Shown here in pieces: positions 39,861-51,420 of a stretch of 64,000 bases of DNA (positions within the stretch are counted from its first letter, which is position 1; each line of letters begins with the position of its first letter). A program made the position numbers and the translations under genes. Source of the DNA: Macrocybe gigantea (lineage: Eukaryota; Basidiomycota; Agaricomycetes; Agaricales; Callistosporiaceae); contig SJRY01000212.1 in assembly GCA_011319805.1 (NCBI GenBank), forward strand, positions 30,834 to 94,833, read 5' to 3'. The notes beneath the pieces are model-generated. The model was not told where the DNA came from and ran no database searches. It was given only the letters and a program-made list of their open reading frames with translations.

Positions 39861-42846
39861 ATGGCCTCGTCTAGTAACGATGAGCCCCACGCACCCACAC
39901 CTGCTGAGCCGGCCGTTGTCGACCCAGATCCGGCACTGGCACCCTCGCAGCCCACTGCAACACTGATAACATCACCATCAGATCCAGTGCCGACGACGGA
40001 ACCCGCACCCGCGGCTGAACTTCCATCCGTCTCCACATCCGTCCCAGCGCCAAAGGAACCAGCAGCAGCTCCAGTCGCGACGCCGTCGCCTTCCGCAGTC
40101 GAGGTCAAGGAGTACCAGCCCGGCCTGCTCGTCACGGCCGAGCTCGAGAAAGCGCTAGACGAGTGCAAGGCCAAGGTCGCGCGCATCGCACGCGACTGTC
40201 GAGCCAAGAACCGCAAGTTCCGGTGAGCAGCGCACATATGTTTGAGTATGTCGCAGGAGGGATTGATCTCTGGCTTGCCAGCGACAACGAGTTTGACCTC
40301 GAGAACGACCAGTACGCGTGTCTGCACGGGCTCGACTTTCCCTCGTCGGGAAAGTTCGTGCCTTCGGACGTGCAGCGTGTCACGCAGATATTTGACCGCC
40401 CACAGTTCTTCGTGAATGGCGCGGACTGCAACGATATCGTCCAGGGGAGGCTGGGCGACTGCTGGTTTCTGTCTGCGCTCGCGACCATGACCGCTGCCAA
40501 AGGCCTCGTGGAAAAGTTTTGCGTCGCGGTGAGCTGCGTTTCCTCCTGGTCATTGACGATTTTTGGTTTGCTTAGCTGTGTGGGCTGTCAGAGGGACGAG
40601 CAAGTCGGCGTGTATGGGTTCGTCTTTTTCCGCGACAACAGATGGGTGAACGTCGTTATCGACGAGTGCGCTTCTTGTTCTTCCACGTCTTCCGCACTCT
40701 TCCTGCCTAACTACACATCCAGCATGCTGTACACTTGCGTTCCTAAATACGAAGAGCTCACGACCGCAGAGAAGGAGCTCTACCATGAGGACAAGGAAAA
40801 GTACAACGCCTCGGCGCGCAAGGGCGGCAAGACGCTCTACTTTGCAAAGTCCGGCGGCGCCGGAGAGACGTGGGTCCCACTCATCGAAAAGGCATATGCG
40901 AAGTTGCACGGAGACTATGTCGCGTTGGTCGGAGGCAAGGCCGCGGAAGCTGTAGAAGATCTCACAGGGTAACGTCTTCCTTTCCCGTGTTTTCTCTTCT
41001 CATCGGATCTGTGGTGTCGATCGCTGATTTTCCTTTTCCTTCAGTGGCGTGTCTACTGTGTTTCGCAGTCGGGTAAAGATCCCCGCTTCGCTGCTTCTCC
41101 TTCTCTCTTGCTGATCTCCTCGTGTCTGTGCAGGACATCCTCGATCAGGAACGCTTCTGGAACGATGAGCTCCTACGCGCTAACAAGGATCGTATCCTAG
41201 GGTGCTCCTTTGACACACTCGACTCGTCCAGGAGTGGCCTGCGCGACGTCACCGTCGACGGGCTCATCGGCAGCCATGCCTACTCGGTCCTCCGCGCGCG
41301 CGAATGCAAGGGTCGCCGCTTCATCGTGCTTCGCAATCCCTGGGGCAAGTCGGACTGGACCGGCCGATGGTCGAACGGCTCAAAAGAGTGGACGGCGGAG
41401 TGGCTTGAGGTTCTGCCCATGCTCGAGCACGAGTTTGGGAACGATGGACAGTTTGTGATGGAGTGTGAGCGACTGAGGGTGTTGTAGCGCGATTGATTTT
41501 TACTGATGGTTTGGGAGCAGATTGCGATTTTCTGACCGTGTGGGAGCATATCAACCGAACGATGATATTCGACTCGAGTTGGATAATGTCCTCGCAATGG
41601 CTTCAAGTCCCCATCCCTCCTCTCCCTGCGGCATGGTCATTCGGAGACGTTTCCTGTAAGCCCCGTGTCATCTTGCCCGACTTGGACACCGAACATTTAC
41701 CATGCATACTTACTAGTCACGTTTACGATCCCCAAGCCGACGTTCGCGATCATCGTCCTCTCGCAGGTTGACACGCGCTACTTTAAAGAGATTTCGGGTT
41801 CGTCGTACTGGGGCTTCGACTTTGTCGTCATCAAGCGCGGCGAGAAGGAACCCGTCGGGCACACGACATCCGCGATTCTGTACCCGAGGAGCGTCAACTT
41901 GGAGGCGCAGCTGGAAGCGGGAGAGTATGTGGTATACGTCAGTCCTTCCTCTTCTTATATGTGGTATTATTCCGTGCTGATGGACGTTTCGCACAGGTCC
42001 GTGTAGAACGCACCATTCTGCGAGACATAGTTTGTGCATCGGACGTTTCTTGTTCGGTAGTGTGCTCACGTTGCGGAACAGGATTACTACAAGAAAGGTG
42101 TAGACAGTGGCTGGGACCACCGCAAATTGTCAAAGATTCTGACGGAGAGAGCCAAGAGCCGTTCTATTGCCTCAAGTGGGTACTCATAGTCCTTTATTTC
42201 TTCCCCGAGTCAATCTAAGGTTTGGAAAAACAGATTTTAAACCTGGGTAGTTATTGCCCTTTGCCAGCGAAGCTCAGGTCTCAACTATACTAATTTTTTA
42301 CCACACAGCATTCAGAAGAAATACATACCTACAGAACTCTCCGAGCTGATAGAGCGAGACCTCGCCCTCTACGAGAAACAGAAAGAGGCGGAGAAGAAGG
42401 TCGGAAAGACCGAGACTGTCGAAAAAGACAACGGAGACGGCACGAAGACTGTTACTGTAACCACGGTGACGACGACTACGACGACAAAGACCGAGACGAC
42501 CATGACGAAGCAAACGCCGGAGGGTTCATTCGTTGTTCCAGATAAAGGTCTCGCCCCGCCGGTCCCCAACACCGCAGATCCCCCCTCGAACACAGCAAAC
42601 GAAAGCTTCAACGCGCAATACGACGTACAGTTCATGCCCACGTCACCACCGTCATCGCCTGTCCTACACTCTGCGGCTCCCTCCCCGCCGCCGCCGCCCG
42701 CACCGCAGAACCCGCTGTCATCGCAGATCGAGATCCAGGAAGACGAGAACTCGGTCTTTCTGGGCCTCCGGCTATATACGAACAAGGAGGCCCCAGCGGT
42801 GATCACGGGACAGCTCAAGGCCGATTCCGAGACGTTCGCGAAGTAG
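39861..42846 (+). CDS. Calpain-like cysteine protease, eleven exons
   Basis: Model: join(39861..40222,40282..40528,40592..40665,40723..40968,41045..41072,41134..41464,41521..41655,41717..41937,41997..42029,42082..42179,42309..42846), 770 aa. Residues 1-95 are Pro/Ala/Ser-rich and disordered. The calpain core has the Cys motif VQGRLGDCWFLSALA (Cys181), His in GLIGSHAYSVL (His367) and Asn in RNPWGKSDW (Asn387), so the catalytic triad is complete. A beta-rich C2-like/CBSW-type domain (SFTFTIPK..., GEYVVYVRVERT) follows, then a low-complexity Thr/Pro/Lys tail. The frame is kept through all ten introns. Family members are cytosolic, often Ca2+-linked proteases; Ca2+ dependence cannot be judged here. 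Exon 10 end (42179) was chosen because only that donor keeps the frame. Confidence 0.88.
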
Positions 42847-43810
42847 GATGCTCGAGGAATCGTCGCCGGAATGAATTGAATTGTTGTGTAGCATTGAGGG
42901 TATTTTTCTTTCTCTGTATTTTTGGGTCATTTTTTTCTTTTCGAGATTACATTTTATGACCATGCTATTCAGGTGTTGACCCGCATAGCCCATCTCAGAT
43001 CGGATAACCATATAATGACGAGATGCCTAGATGTATACATATATATACCAATGGACAATCCCCAAGACAGCGAGTTCCATAATTCACTGTTTTGCGGTTC
43101 CGTTGAGATCGTACCGCCCTGCACAGCTCTTAGAACTGCGGAGAATTAACATGAGTATGCGAGGCATGTGTAGGATGAGCTCTAGGGAGAAAGAGCAGAG
43201 TCCATGGCCTTTGTCGAGCTGGGTTGGCTCGCGAATGGCGCCGTCACGTCCTTTCCTTCAGATCTAGCTGAGAAACTCTGCTCAGTCTCTTCCTGAGCGC
43301 CTTTGCGCATTGAGCGTTTTCGCCGAGGTGAAGAGGGTTCAGTAGGGCTACATTCATCGCAACAGCCTGTCAGAAAGTGAGAATATGAGTATTGTCAGTA
43401 TCGGGAGTCAGTGGGTATACTAACAGCAACAAAGGCATAGTATTCCCAGATCAAAATCGCTCATCGTTCAAATAGGAACAAGCGCTTGATAGAGTGGGTA
43501 GATGGAGGGAAGAACTGGTGCTCGATTCGATTGCATGGTCTTCATATCTCGCTTTATATGCAAATGGGACCCGAATTTTGACGGACTACGCTCGCCGCAG
43601 AACGTTTGACCTTGGGATAAACATGGACCAACCAAGCCAAACACAACCGCACTGCACCACACGACGTTCACCTTCCCTATGATACAGTCAGCGAGAACGT
43701 TTTTGGTTTGAAGACTTACCTTGATGGCGGGATCACGGTTGTGAACGAGTTTCTTATCATGCAACACCGGTGAGTTTACCACGCCGCTATATTCATGCTA
43801 TCTTTGCTCA
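42847..43810. other. No supported gene
   Basis: Region between the calpain stop and the K5 remnant. Short frames only. The stretch 43740-43810 directly before K5 may be decayed kinase intron or exon sequence. Confidence 0.35.
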
Positions 43811-44345
43811 GGACGTATTTCTCAAAACATTTTTCATTCAATGACGTTCAGAATCCCTTCTCACAATGAGGATTTTCTCCATCCCACCTCCGCATATGTC
43901 TCATCGACTTCAAATTTGCCGTGAAATTTTCGCAAAGAATGCCCTGAAGTTGAGCGTGTTTCGATTGGCTGCCCACTCGGCGGCTCTCTCACCAATCAGG
44001 ATGATTACGCCCGTCTTCTTGCTCCCGAGATCCCTTTAAGACCTATACCCCATTCAAATTGGACATTTGGTAACTGGAAAATAGCTTCTCAGACTTCGGA
44101 GTGGGTGATTGTTGCTCGAGTCCTCGCCATCTGTCCCGCCTCGTGCTCACTTGCCCTTCCAGAACACGATACCTGCTATTGACAAAATCCTAATGAATGT
44201 GGCTGATGATGTTCCAACTCGACGAATGAATGCTAGGCAGGCGTTGGACAAACTTCAAACGGTGATTAATCCTACGACGCCACAATCACTTCTCAGTGAG
44301 AAGTTCTCACCTCGCCTGTTGTTATTCAAGATGACTGATGAAAGT
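43811..44345 (+). pseudogene. Kinase-like copy K5, exons 5-6 only
   Basis: Exon 5 remnant begins GACGTATTTCTC and reads toward LIDFKFAV (DFE has become DFK), GCPLGGSLTN, then APEI and KLDIW followed by TAA where K3 has CAA. Frame is broken near 43925. Exon 6 is readable from 44163 (TIPAIDKILMNVADDVPTRR, then NARQALDKLQ), ends with a changed C-terminus. Exons 1-4 are absent. Closest to K7. Confidence 0.75.
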
Positions 44346-46277
44346 CGCGTTCTCTCTTCGTGATTTATATATGCATCCACCAGACTTGCATTTGTTGTCC
44401 AGAACGAGTCGCTACCTCATGTCTTCTTCATTCTGAATGAGGCACTATCCAGCAGGTCAAATGCCTTGAAATGGTGTGTAAAAGCTGTATGGCAATCGAT
44501 GATACACTCAGCAGACGAAGTCGACGCGTTGATGCGGCGTTTTCTCCTTTTCCACCCTTTTCTGGCCAGAAATGGAACACGTCATGCTGATCCATTTGTC
44601 GTCGGCGTCGATGACATCTTTTCTGCTTTCACATGTAGGATATTGATTCGGAAAGAATGATTTCATCGACCTCGCGATCGTAGTCAAGTTGCCATGTTCG
44701 CTCCTACCATATCTAGGTGTGATTGGAATAACCTTTTTCTCCTTTGGCTATAGGTACCTATCAGACTGCAGTGGTGCTGAGCGGATCACCTGAGTGCCGC
44801 TTCTGTTGACTATCTGGCTGTGAGTCGCCATCGTTTTTCATATTGTTTACATTTATTATCGCGCTCATGGTCGGCGAGATGTCTGTGGATCGCCTCTGTC
44901 CTCCTAAGAACAAGGCAACATAGTGTAACCGTGACCGTGGATGACTGTGTCGATCCTTAAGTTTTGTTGGCAAGTTGGGCTGGATGTGGCAGCGGTGCGG
45001 CGACTTGAGCGAGCGGATGACTGACACCCTGTGCTTGAATAGGGCTCACCACAATTCTGTCCCTCTCACCATATTGCACCATATTGATCTCCGTGACCCT
45101 CTCGTAGCACTCAAGATAATTTTCTCGGTCTTTAATCGAGTGATTCATATGAAAACCGCTCTTTCGCTGACGAGCCTTAGGACAGTGTGAGCTGAGAGGA
45201 CCTCCCTTGCGTTTCAAATTGGCATATCTCGCCCATCGACAAACGCCTTCACTCGAGCCACTCAAACCATCAGTCATGCTCAGGAGAGGATCGAATCGTC
45301 TGCGACGGCATCGGCTAAATTCTTCACAATAATATTTCATCAATGACAAGATCGAATAGACCAAATAGCCATACATGTACAGAGGTACATAATTTCAAGA
45401 CAGGAAGGAAAAAAACCCATAGTTAACCAGTCAACAGATAGAATTCACCTCCGTTTTCGGGCACTGGGACCAGCGTCAGAAACCGTATCCCCACTTAATG
45501 AATATGTCAGCAAAAGACCATAGAAAGTGACGAAATGCACAACTCGGCCTTTTCACAGACCCCTCTGGGTACGATGAAAGTGTTGCCATTACCAAATTTC
45601 AGTTTGAGCATGACCTAGGTTAACCCATAGTGAATAGCTATCTCATGCATGGTATGACATTATTACGCACGCCTCCAGTACTTTCGATTATGCCCACAAA
45701 CTCGCCAACATATTGCCTCCTGTTCTTGGTAAAGCGCCAATTTCCCTGTCAAAATAATTCAGTCAGATGCCTGCCAAGCGACGCGGACTGCTGATTGAGG
45801 AAACATGCCACAAGGGCAACGGCAAATGGTTGTGAAAATGTCCAGCCTGGAATCGGGGTCTTGCAATGTTGTCAGTTAGCATGCTGCATATGTCGGACGG
45901 GTTGTCGTACCATCGTTCAGATGGGTCAGTTAGCTGAGAATGTAGATGAGGGAATGTCTGTGAGATTGTGGGGTCTAAGAGATAGCTTGGAGCTCTTTTA
46001 AGCTTGTAAGCCCAAATTTTCAAACTCAAATGCAGCATTCTGTGGAGAATACTCACGTAGACTCATGGAAAGAAAATTGCTGGATCTCCCATATTAGCCA
46101 AATTGAAATTGGACTCATGGCCAACTCTAACGTCAAGTGTTCCCTTGCACTCGCATGAGAAAATCAGGTATCGAGTCAAGGATGGGTTTTTGGAAGCTTC
46201 TTGATGAGCCCAGAGCCTGAATCGTGCTCAATCGGTGCAGAGATTAAACGGAAGAATGCGTCAGACAGATGAGATTC
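44346..46277. other. Gene-poor stretch with two unrecognised frames
   Basis: Minus-strand frames at 44957-45376 (139 codons) and around 45763-46056 (97 codons, with PSERWYDNPSDICSMLTD) are protein-like but match no family I know. Near 46195-46270 the minus strand repeats the block seen upstream of K4. Confidence 0.3.
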
Positions 46278-46350
46278 AACGCCCACAGTACCTTGCGTCA
46301 GGTGGAAGTCCATCAGATTTGAAACTCCGCAAGTTTGTGGCGAACATCTT
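46278..46350 (+). repeat. Leader box of K6
   Basis: CAACGCCCACAGTACCTTGC then GATTTGAAACTCCGCAAG, nearly the same as before K1. Reads PTVPCVRWKSIRFETPQVCG in one frame. Confidence 0.55.
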
Positions 46351-46446
46351 GCTTTGGGTCGTCGCAGACATTCGAATTCCAACAATCCAACTTACCCCCC
46401 CGGCTCTGTGATAGCAGATATTTTCGTGACCCTTTAGCGACTTATC

Positions 46447-47888
46447 ATGCTACCATCCAGGACCATCTCACTTGGCATTCTTACAGCTGCTATTGCAACA
46501 GCCACGGTTGCATCATGGGCAGTACGAAAACATAATGCTCGTAGAAAAAGACAGCGTATTCGTCAAAAGGTACGGCTTATTCTTCATTGTGTAACCCTCG
46601 TTAATGCATGTCTCTGCATAATAGCTTCCTTTTACTCTTAGTAAATGGAGACATCCTGGACCCCCCTTCGAGGCTTTCGAGTGGATATGGAATGATTTAG
46701 AAGAGGTTTTCCGTGAGGGCGGACTAAAGCTGTGGAACTATTCTTGGCCAACTATTCTCAACGCTCCCGATTCATCCTACCCCTTGTCAACTGGGTTCAG
46801 TTATGGCTTGCCTACTCAGACCATCCCAGATGAACTAGGAAATATCGGATGTCTTCGCACTTTCCGTTACCAGGCACGTACCTCCTCTTTATTTACCCTT
46901 GATCGTCTGAATGTAATGGAAAACTGCTAGAATTCACTGACACGCATTGCGCGAAACCGAGAAGGGCATGATCTCGTTGTTCGCGTGCTCGTTATTGGAG
47001 ACCAAGGCCGAGAGCAATACAATATGCTGAAGAAAATTGCTACAGGAGAGAATAGCTTGTACAGCAATAACCACGTCCTTCCTATGTTCGGCGAATTTCA
47101 TTTCGAAGATATCATTTTTGGCCTCTTCCCAAGGGTGGGTGCAGAAGTGTGTGATGCATATGGATTTTGGCCGAAGAATTCTGTGGGAGACATCGTTGAT
47201 TTTCTTCTTCAAGCATTGGAGGTCAGTTTCTATTTTTTGATGTGCCGCTCGATGCTGATTATTTGCTATTCATGCAAGGGTCTCGCATTTGTTCACAATT
47301 TGAATATCGCACATCGCGTAAGCATTACAAGCCATAGACGACCAGTAACTGATGTTCATATCACGTTTCTGTGTTTACAGGACGTATTCCGCGAAAATCT
47401 TCTAGTGCAATGGCATCCGGAATCCCTCGTGGCGCAGAAAATCTCGCCATCCCGTCCCCGGGTATATCTAATCGACTTTGAATTTGCCGTCGAATTTCCT
47501 CCGATTGTCCTGAAACTGCACGCGTCTCGACCGGTGTCCCACTCGGTGGGTCGGGCACAAACCCCGAGATTTATATGCGCCCTCGCGCTCCAGAACTGGC
47601 TTCTGATCAGCCGTATGATCCGTTCAAACTAGACGTGTGGCAATTGGGATATAGTTTCACTGATTTCTCAGTAAGTAACAATAATACGGTCCCGTTCTCG
47701 TTCATCTTGTCCTCACCTCACCCAGAGCACGATCCCGGCCATCGAGGAGATTTTGCAAGACATGACGCATGATGATCCAGCCAAACGACCGGATGCCAAA
47801 CAGGCATTTGATAGACTGGAAAAGGTGCTTCGTTCTATTCCCCAGAGTCGCTCCTTATCCCTCCTATTGTGAATCCGCGATATCGGTA
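46447..47888 (+). pseudogene. Kinase-like copy K6 (subfamily I), two frameshifts
   Basis: Exons 46447..46569, 46625..46873, 46931..47221, 47279..47317, 47381..47670, 47726..47888. All splice sites are usable (intron 2 has a GC donor, gcacgt) and exons 1-4 have exactly the lengths of K4. Exon 5 is 290 nt instead of 291: one C is missing near 47503 (EFPP), after the DFE motif. A second base is missing in exon 6 near 47842. Otherwise VVRVLVIGDQG, IAHRDVFREN, DFEFAVEF and PFKLDVWQLG are all preserved, so inactivation is recent. Confidence 0.85.
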
Positions 47889-48110
47889 AAACTGGTCCTT
47901 ATGCTGTTTCTCACATTGAGGAATTCTTGTAGTCTTCGTTACAGTGATCTCCTGTATGTTCTTGCCTTTGATTCGCATCGCCATAGGCTCTATTTTTCAG
48001 GGTTGGATTCATGTTTCGTATAATCGGATAGGACTCCCTTTTCGTCAAGACTCACTGTTCCTTCCTGGACGTCGAGTGCTTCAAACTCCGCAGGTTTGTT
48101 GCGACCTTCA
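47889..48110 (+). repeat. Kinase spacer repeat, copy 3
   Basis: Plus-strand counterpart of 17735-17965 and inverse of 25407-25621, ending with the leader box CTTCAAACTCCGCAGGTTTG at about 48080-48099. A weak ATG-containing remnant of another exon 1 follows near 48160. Confidence 0.6.
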
Positions 48111-49009
48111 TCACAGCATTCCCAACACTGTTGGTTGAGCTTCAGTTGACATCAGCTCCATGCCCTCATCTACGTGTTGCCATGGCGGTCATTCTGACCA
48201 GCTAAAACGGGTTTCATTGACCTCACCGCCATCGCGCTCTTGCCCTTCCGTTCATTTATTAATGCCTAGGGAATAACACCCACCTTTCTTCCTCAGCAAC
48301 ATGTACCCGTAACCTGACGAACCGCTGCAGTGCTACGGCACAGAGTTGACGATGTCTGCCATTCCCGAGTCTTCGGCAGTAAGTCGTCATGATTTTCGTC
48401 AAGCCTGATCAAGTTGTTTACTGTCATACCCCAATAGGCGACAGTGTATCCAGGCCGTTCTTGTTCCGAGATAAAGAATGTCGGTTGTCGGTGTGATCTT
48501 GTAAAAGCTTTTCTATTTCGGGAGTTCTTGCCTGAGGTAGACGCAGTTCGTGAGCGCCAAAGGCACGTAGAAGATACGGGATTCACGTCTTCTTCGTGTT
48601 GTGGTCATGGGCTGACTGATTCTAAAACTGTGGTCGTTCCCCAGATCCTCGCATGTGCTACACCTCGTGCATCAATATTAGTTCTTCTAGCACATGTTCC
48701 GTCACCACATTTAGCCGTTTAGAAGAAAGACGGCAAAAGCTCTAGGGGCTTTTCTTTTCTTATCTCTGAGTCAGAAATAAGTATTTGTGCCGTTATTGCT
48801 TCTCTTGGCCATGTGTCTATCATGCTACAGAATCCAATCTCAAGCTTCAGCTGGCACACGTTTCCCAATCGATGCACCCCCGCATCAAGCTGCTTGATGC
48901 ACACCTCACGCTCATCAAGTCATTCGCTCAGGGTTTTCCAGTCAAAATGAAATGCTGTGGTTACGGCGAGTTCAGAAGCAGGAGGGAAAGAACAGTCGGT
49001 TTCCGAGTC
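48111..49009. other. No supported gene
   Basis: A minus-strand frame at about 48293-48586 (with PTFFISEQERPGYTVAYWG) is protein-like but unrecognised. Nothing else supported. Confidence 0.3.
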
Positions 49010-49111
49010 AATGCCCACCGTTCCTGGTAAGATGTACCAGTGCTTCAGACTCCGCAGGCCACAGCATTTGCAACACTACGGTTTTGAACTTTCAGTTGTC
49101 ATCTACTTACT

Positions 49112-49381
49112 ATGCCCTTATCTATAGCTGTCTTGAGTAGTGCTGTGGTTGTTGGTCTGACTGCTGCCACGCTCGCATCATGGGCATCCCACAAAATTAC
49201 TTGTCGTAGAAAAAGAAAAGATCTTCGACGGAAGGTTGGGCGTTTGTTTCCCTTCTTATTGCTTTACTTGACAATTTACGCCATATCTAGCTTCCTCCGA
49301 ATCTCGATGTCTGGAGAATCCCAGGAGAGACTCTAGAGCACATGAACGAATCTGAAATGATTTAGACCCGGTGTTCCGATA
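49112..49381 (+). pseudogene. Kinase-like copy K8, exon 1 and start of exon 2 (subfamily II)
   Basis: Exon 1 (49112-49234) is intact, 41 codons, MPLSIAVLSSAVVVGLTAAT with the same anchor and basic end as K3. Intron 1 keeps both splice sites. Exon 2 starts LPPNLDVWRIPGE (shifted by small differences), reaches a TGA/TAG region near 49360 and is truncated about 49381, where sequence similarity stops. The leader box precedes it at about 49010-49065. Confidence 0.72.
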
Positions 49382-49656
49382 TACTCCTTAGCAGTTCGAA
49401 CGACCGAGTCAAGAGTGCGCTTCCCACAGGAGCGGCCTGTGAATACAAGTGCGTCGACTACGATTCAGCATCGGCGGTTCTTCAACATCAACGCCTACTG
49501 TTCCTGGCGTCGTACAGAAGTACAGCATGGAATTGACTTCTCAGACTCCGCAACTTCTCTATGGAGCAGACATTTACCACTCTTAAACTACCACGCCGTC
49601 ATTCGGAATTCGACTTCCCAACATCTGACTCAGGCATACATCGCTCCGGATGCGTC

Positions 49657-51057
49657 ATGCTACCGTTGGTGGCCGTCACAGCCAGGATCAGCGGAGCAAT
49701 CCTGGCGACCGTTACACTCACATCATTGGCACTCTGGAAACACCATTTGCCTCTTAGCAAAAGGAAACATACTCGGCAAAAGGTCTTGTCTATTTCCTCA
49801 CTTTTGCTTCTCAAGAATAATCTGTGCTTCGAATTCAAGCTTCCCCAGACCCTGGCTTTGTGGCGAAATCCTAGCGGGACATATGAAGCAGACCAGCAGA
49901 TCTGGGATGACTTGGGTCAAGTCTTTCATGACGCAAAACTAACACTCTTGGAGAGTATTGGCCTGAACTTCCTCTGGTCTCCCGATGATGCCTTTCCTTT
50001 ATCAAGCGGATATAGTTATGCTCTACCTAGTCGATCCGTTCCGGATCGATTGGGAAATGTAGGGTGCTTGCGCAGGTTCGATTATCAGGTTTGTTAAGAG
50101 GTTTCCGGGTCCCTTCAACTCATGACCAAATTGCATAGAATCCACTTTCACGAATTACCTGTTGTAGTGCATGTGATTGTTTTACGAAATGAGGGGCAAG
50201 AACACCTAAGATCCTCAGGAAGCTTGCGACCAGAGAGAACAGTCTCTACAGCAACAATCACGCTCTTCCGATGTTCAGCGAATTTCGGTTTGAAGATATA
50301 ATTTTTGGACTCTTTCCAAGGGTGGGTGGCAAGGTGGACGAAATGTATGGGTGCTGGGCCAAGAATTCTGTCGGTGACATTGTCGAGATCCTTTTGCAAA
50401 TGCTGGAGGCCAGCCTTTCCTCCGAGTATTGCACACCATGACCGACGTGGCCTCGTCTTTATCCATGAGATGAGCATCGCACACCGTGTAAGGACTCAAA
50501 TTCACACTCTCTTTCAGAGCTATGTACGCATTGATGTCTTACTCTTGATCAGGACGTGTTTCTCAACAATTTTCTTGTCCAATAGCTTCCAGAATCCCTT
50601 CTGACGATGGAAATTTCTCCATCCCGCCCTCGCGTATATCTCATCGACTTCGAGTTCGCCGTAGAATTCCCAACTGAATGTTCCCGGACAGAGCGCTTGT
50701 CAGTTGGCTAACCCCTTGGCGGCTCTTTCGTCAATCCTGAACGCTACACCCGCCCTCTTGCACCCGAGATAGCTTCTGAAAAACCATATGATCCATTCAA
50801 GTTGGATATTTGGCAACTGGGTTGTAGCTTTTCAGACTTCAAAGTGAGTAGCGTCCTTACTGTATGGCTTTCCTTGTATTCACCAATTCCTTTAGAGCAC
50901 GATACCTGCTATTGACGAAATCCTAGTGAATATGGCTGATGACGATCCAGCTCGGCGACAAGATGCTAGACAGGCGCGGGATAAACTTCAGGCAGTGGTT
51001 AATTCTATGATGCCAGAATCGCTTCTCATTGCGCCTGTCGTTATTCGAGACGACTAA
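49657..51057 (+). pseudogene. Kinase-like copy K7 (subfamily II), multiply disrupted
   Basis: Exon 1 49657-49782 (42 codons, MLPLVAVTARISGAILATV), exon 2 49840-50088 (LPQTLALWRNPSGTYEADQQ), exon 3 from 50139. Exon 3 has lost about seven codons plus a frameshift near 50160 and one base near 50204; exon 3's donor is gccagc. Exon 5 has TAG in place of the Trp codon of QWHPES and TAA in place of a sense codon in the VSVGxPLGG region. Exon 6 (about 50897-51057) ends VVIRDD like K3. K7 and the neighbouring T2 are the inverted counterparts of K3 and T1. Confidence 0.82.
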
Positions 51058-51420
51058 CGAAGATTGCACCTTCAGTCTAATGGGCCGTAATTTCTAGAGT
51101 TCCGGGGTTGCGCCGTAGTCATTCTGTTCTCGGCTTCTCTTTATTCTTACAGTCGGATATCACCTATTTTCGTCCACCAGAGTGCATTGTAAGATCAATT
51201 GCAAATTCATGCTTAGTTTTTCCCTAAACATGTCTTTTGAGTATGGTACATAGGTGGGCCGATATAAGGAATGTTACTGACGACCGACGACGTTGAGCAC
51301 GTCACTTCTCACACTTCTTTTTGAGCTAATAAATCTAAAGTCGATCGGAGGCGGAAACATAGGTAGTATTGGATACAGGCATGCATACGCGGAGCAGTTG
51401 TCACTAGTTTCGCAATGGGT

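Noticed and set aside
3132..51057. Kinase array as a known fungal NLR or het-type incompatibility locus
   Set aside because: No NACHT, NB-ARC, HET, WD40, ankyrin or TPR repeats are seen in these genes; only membrane anchor plus kinase-like region.
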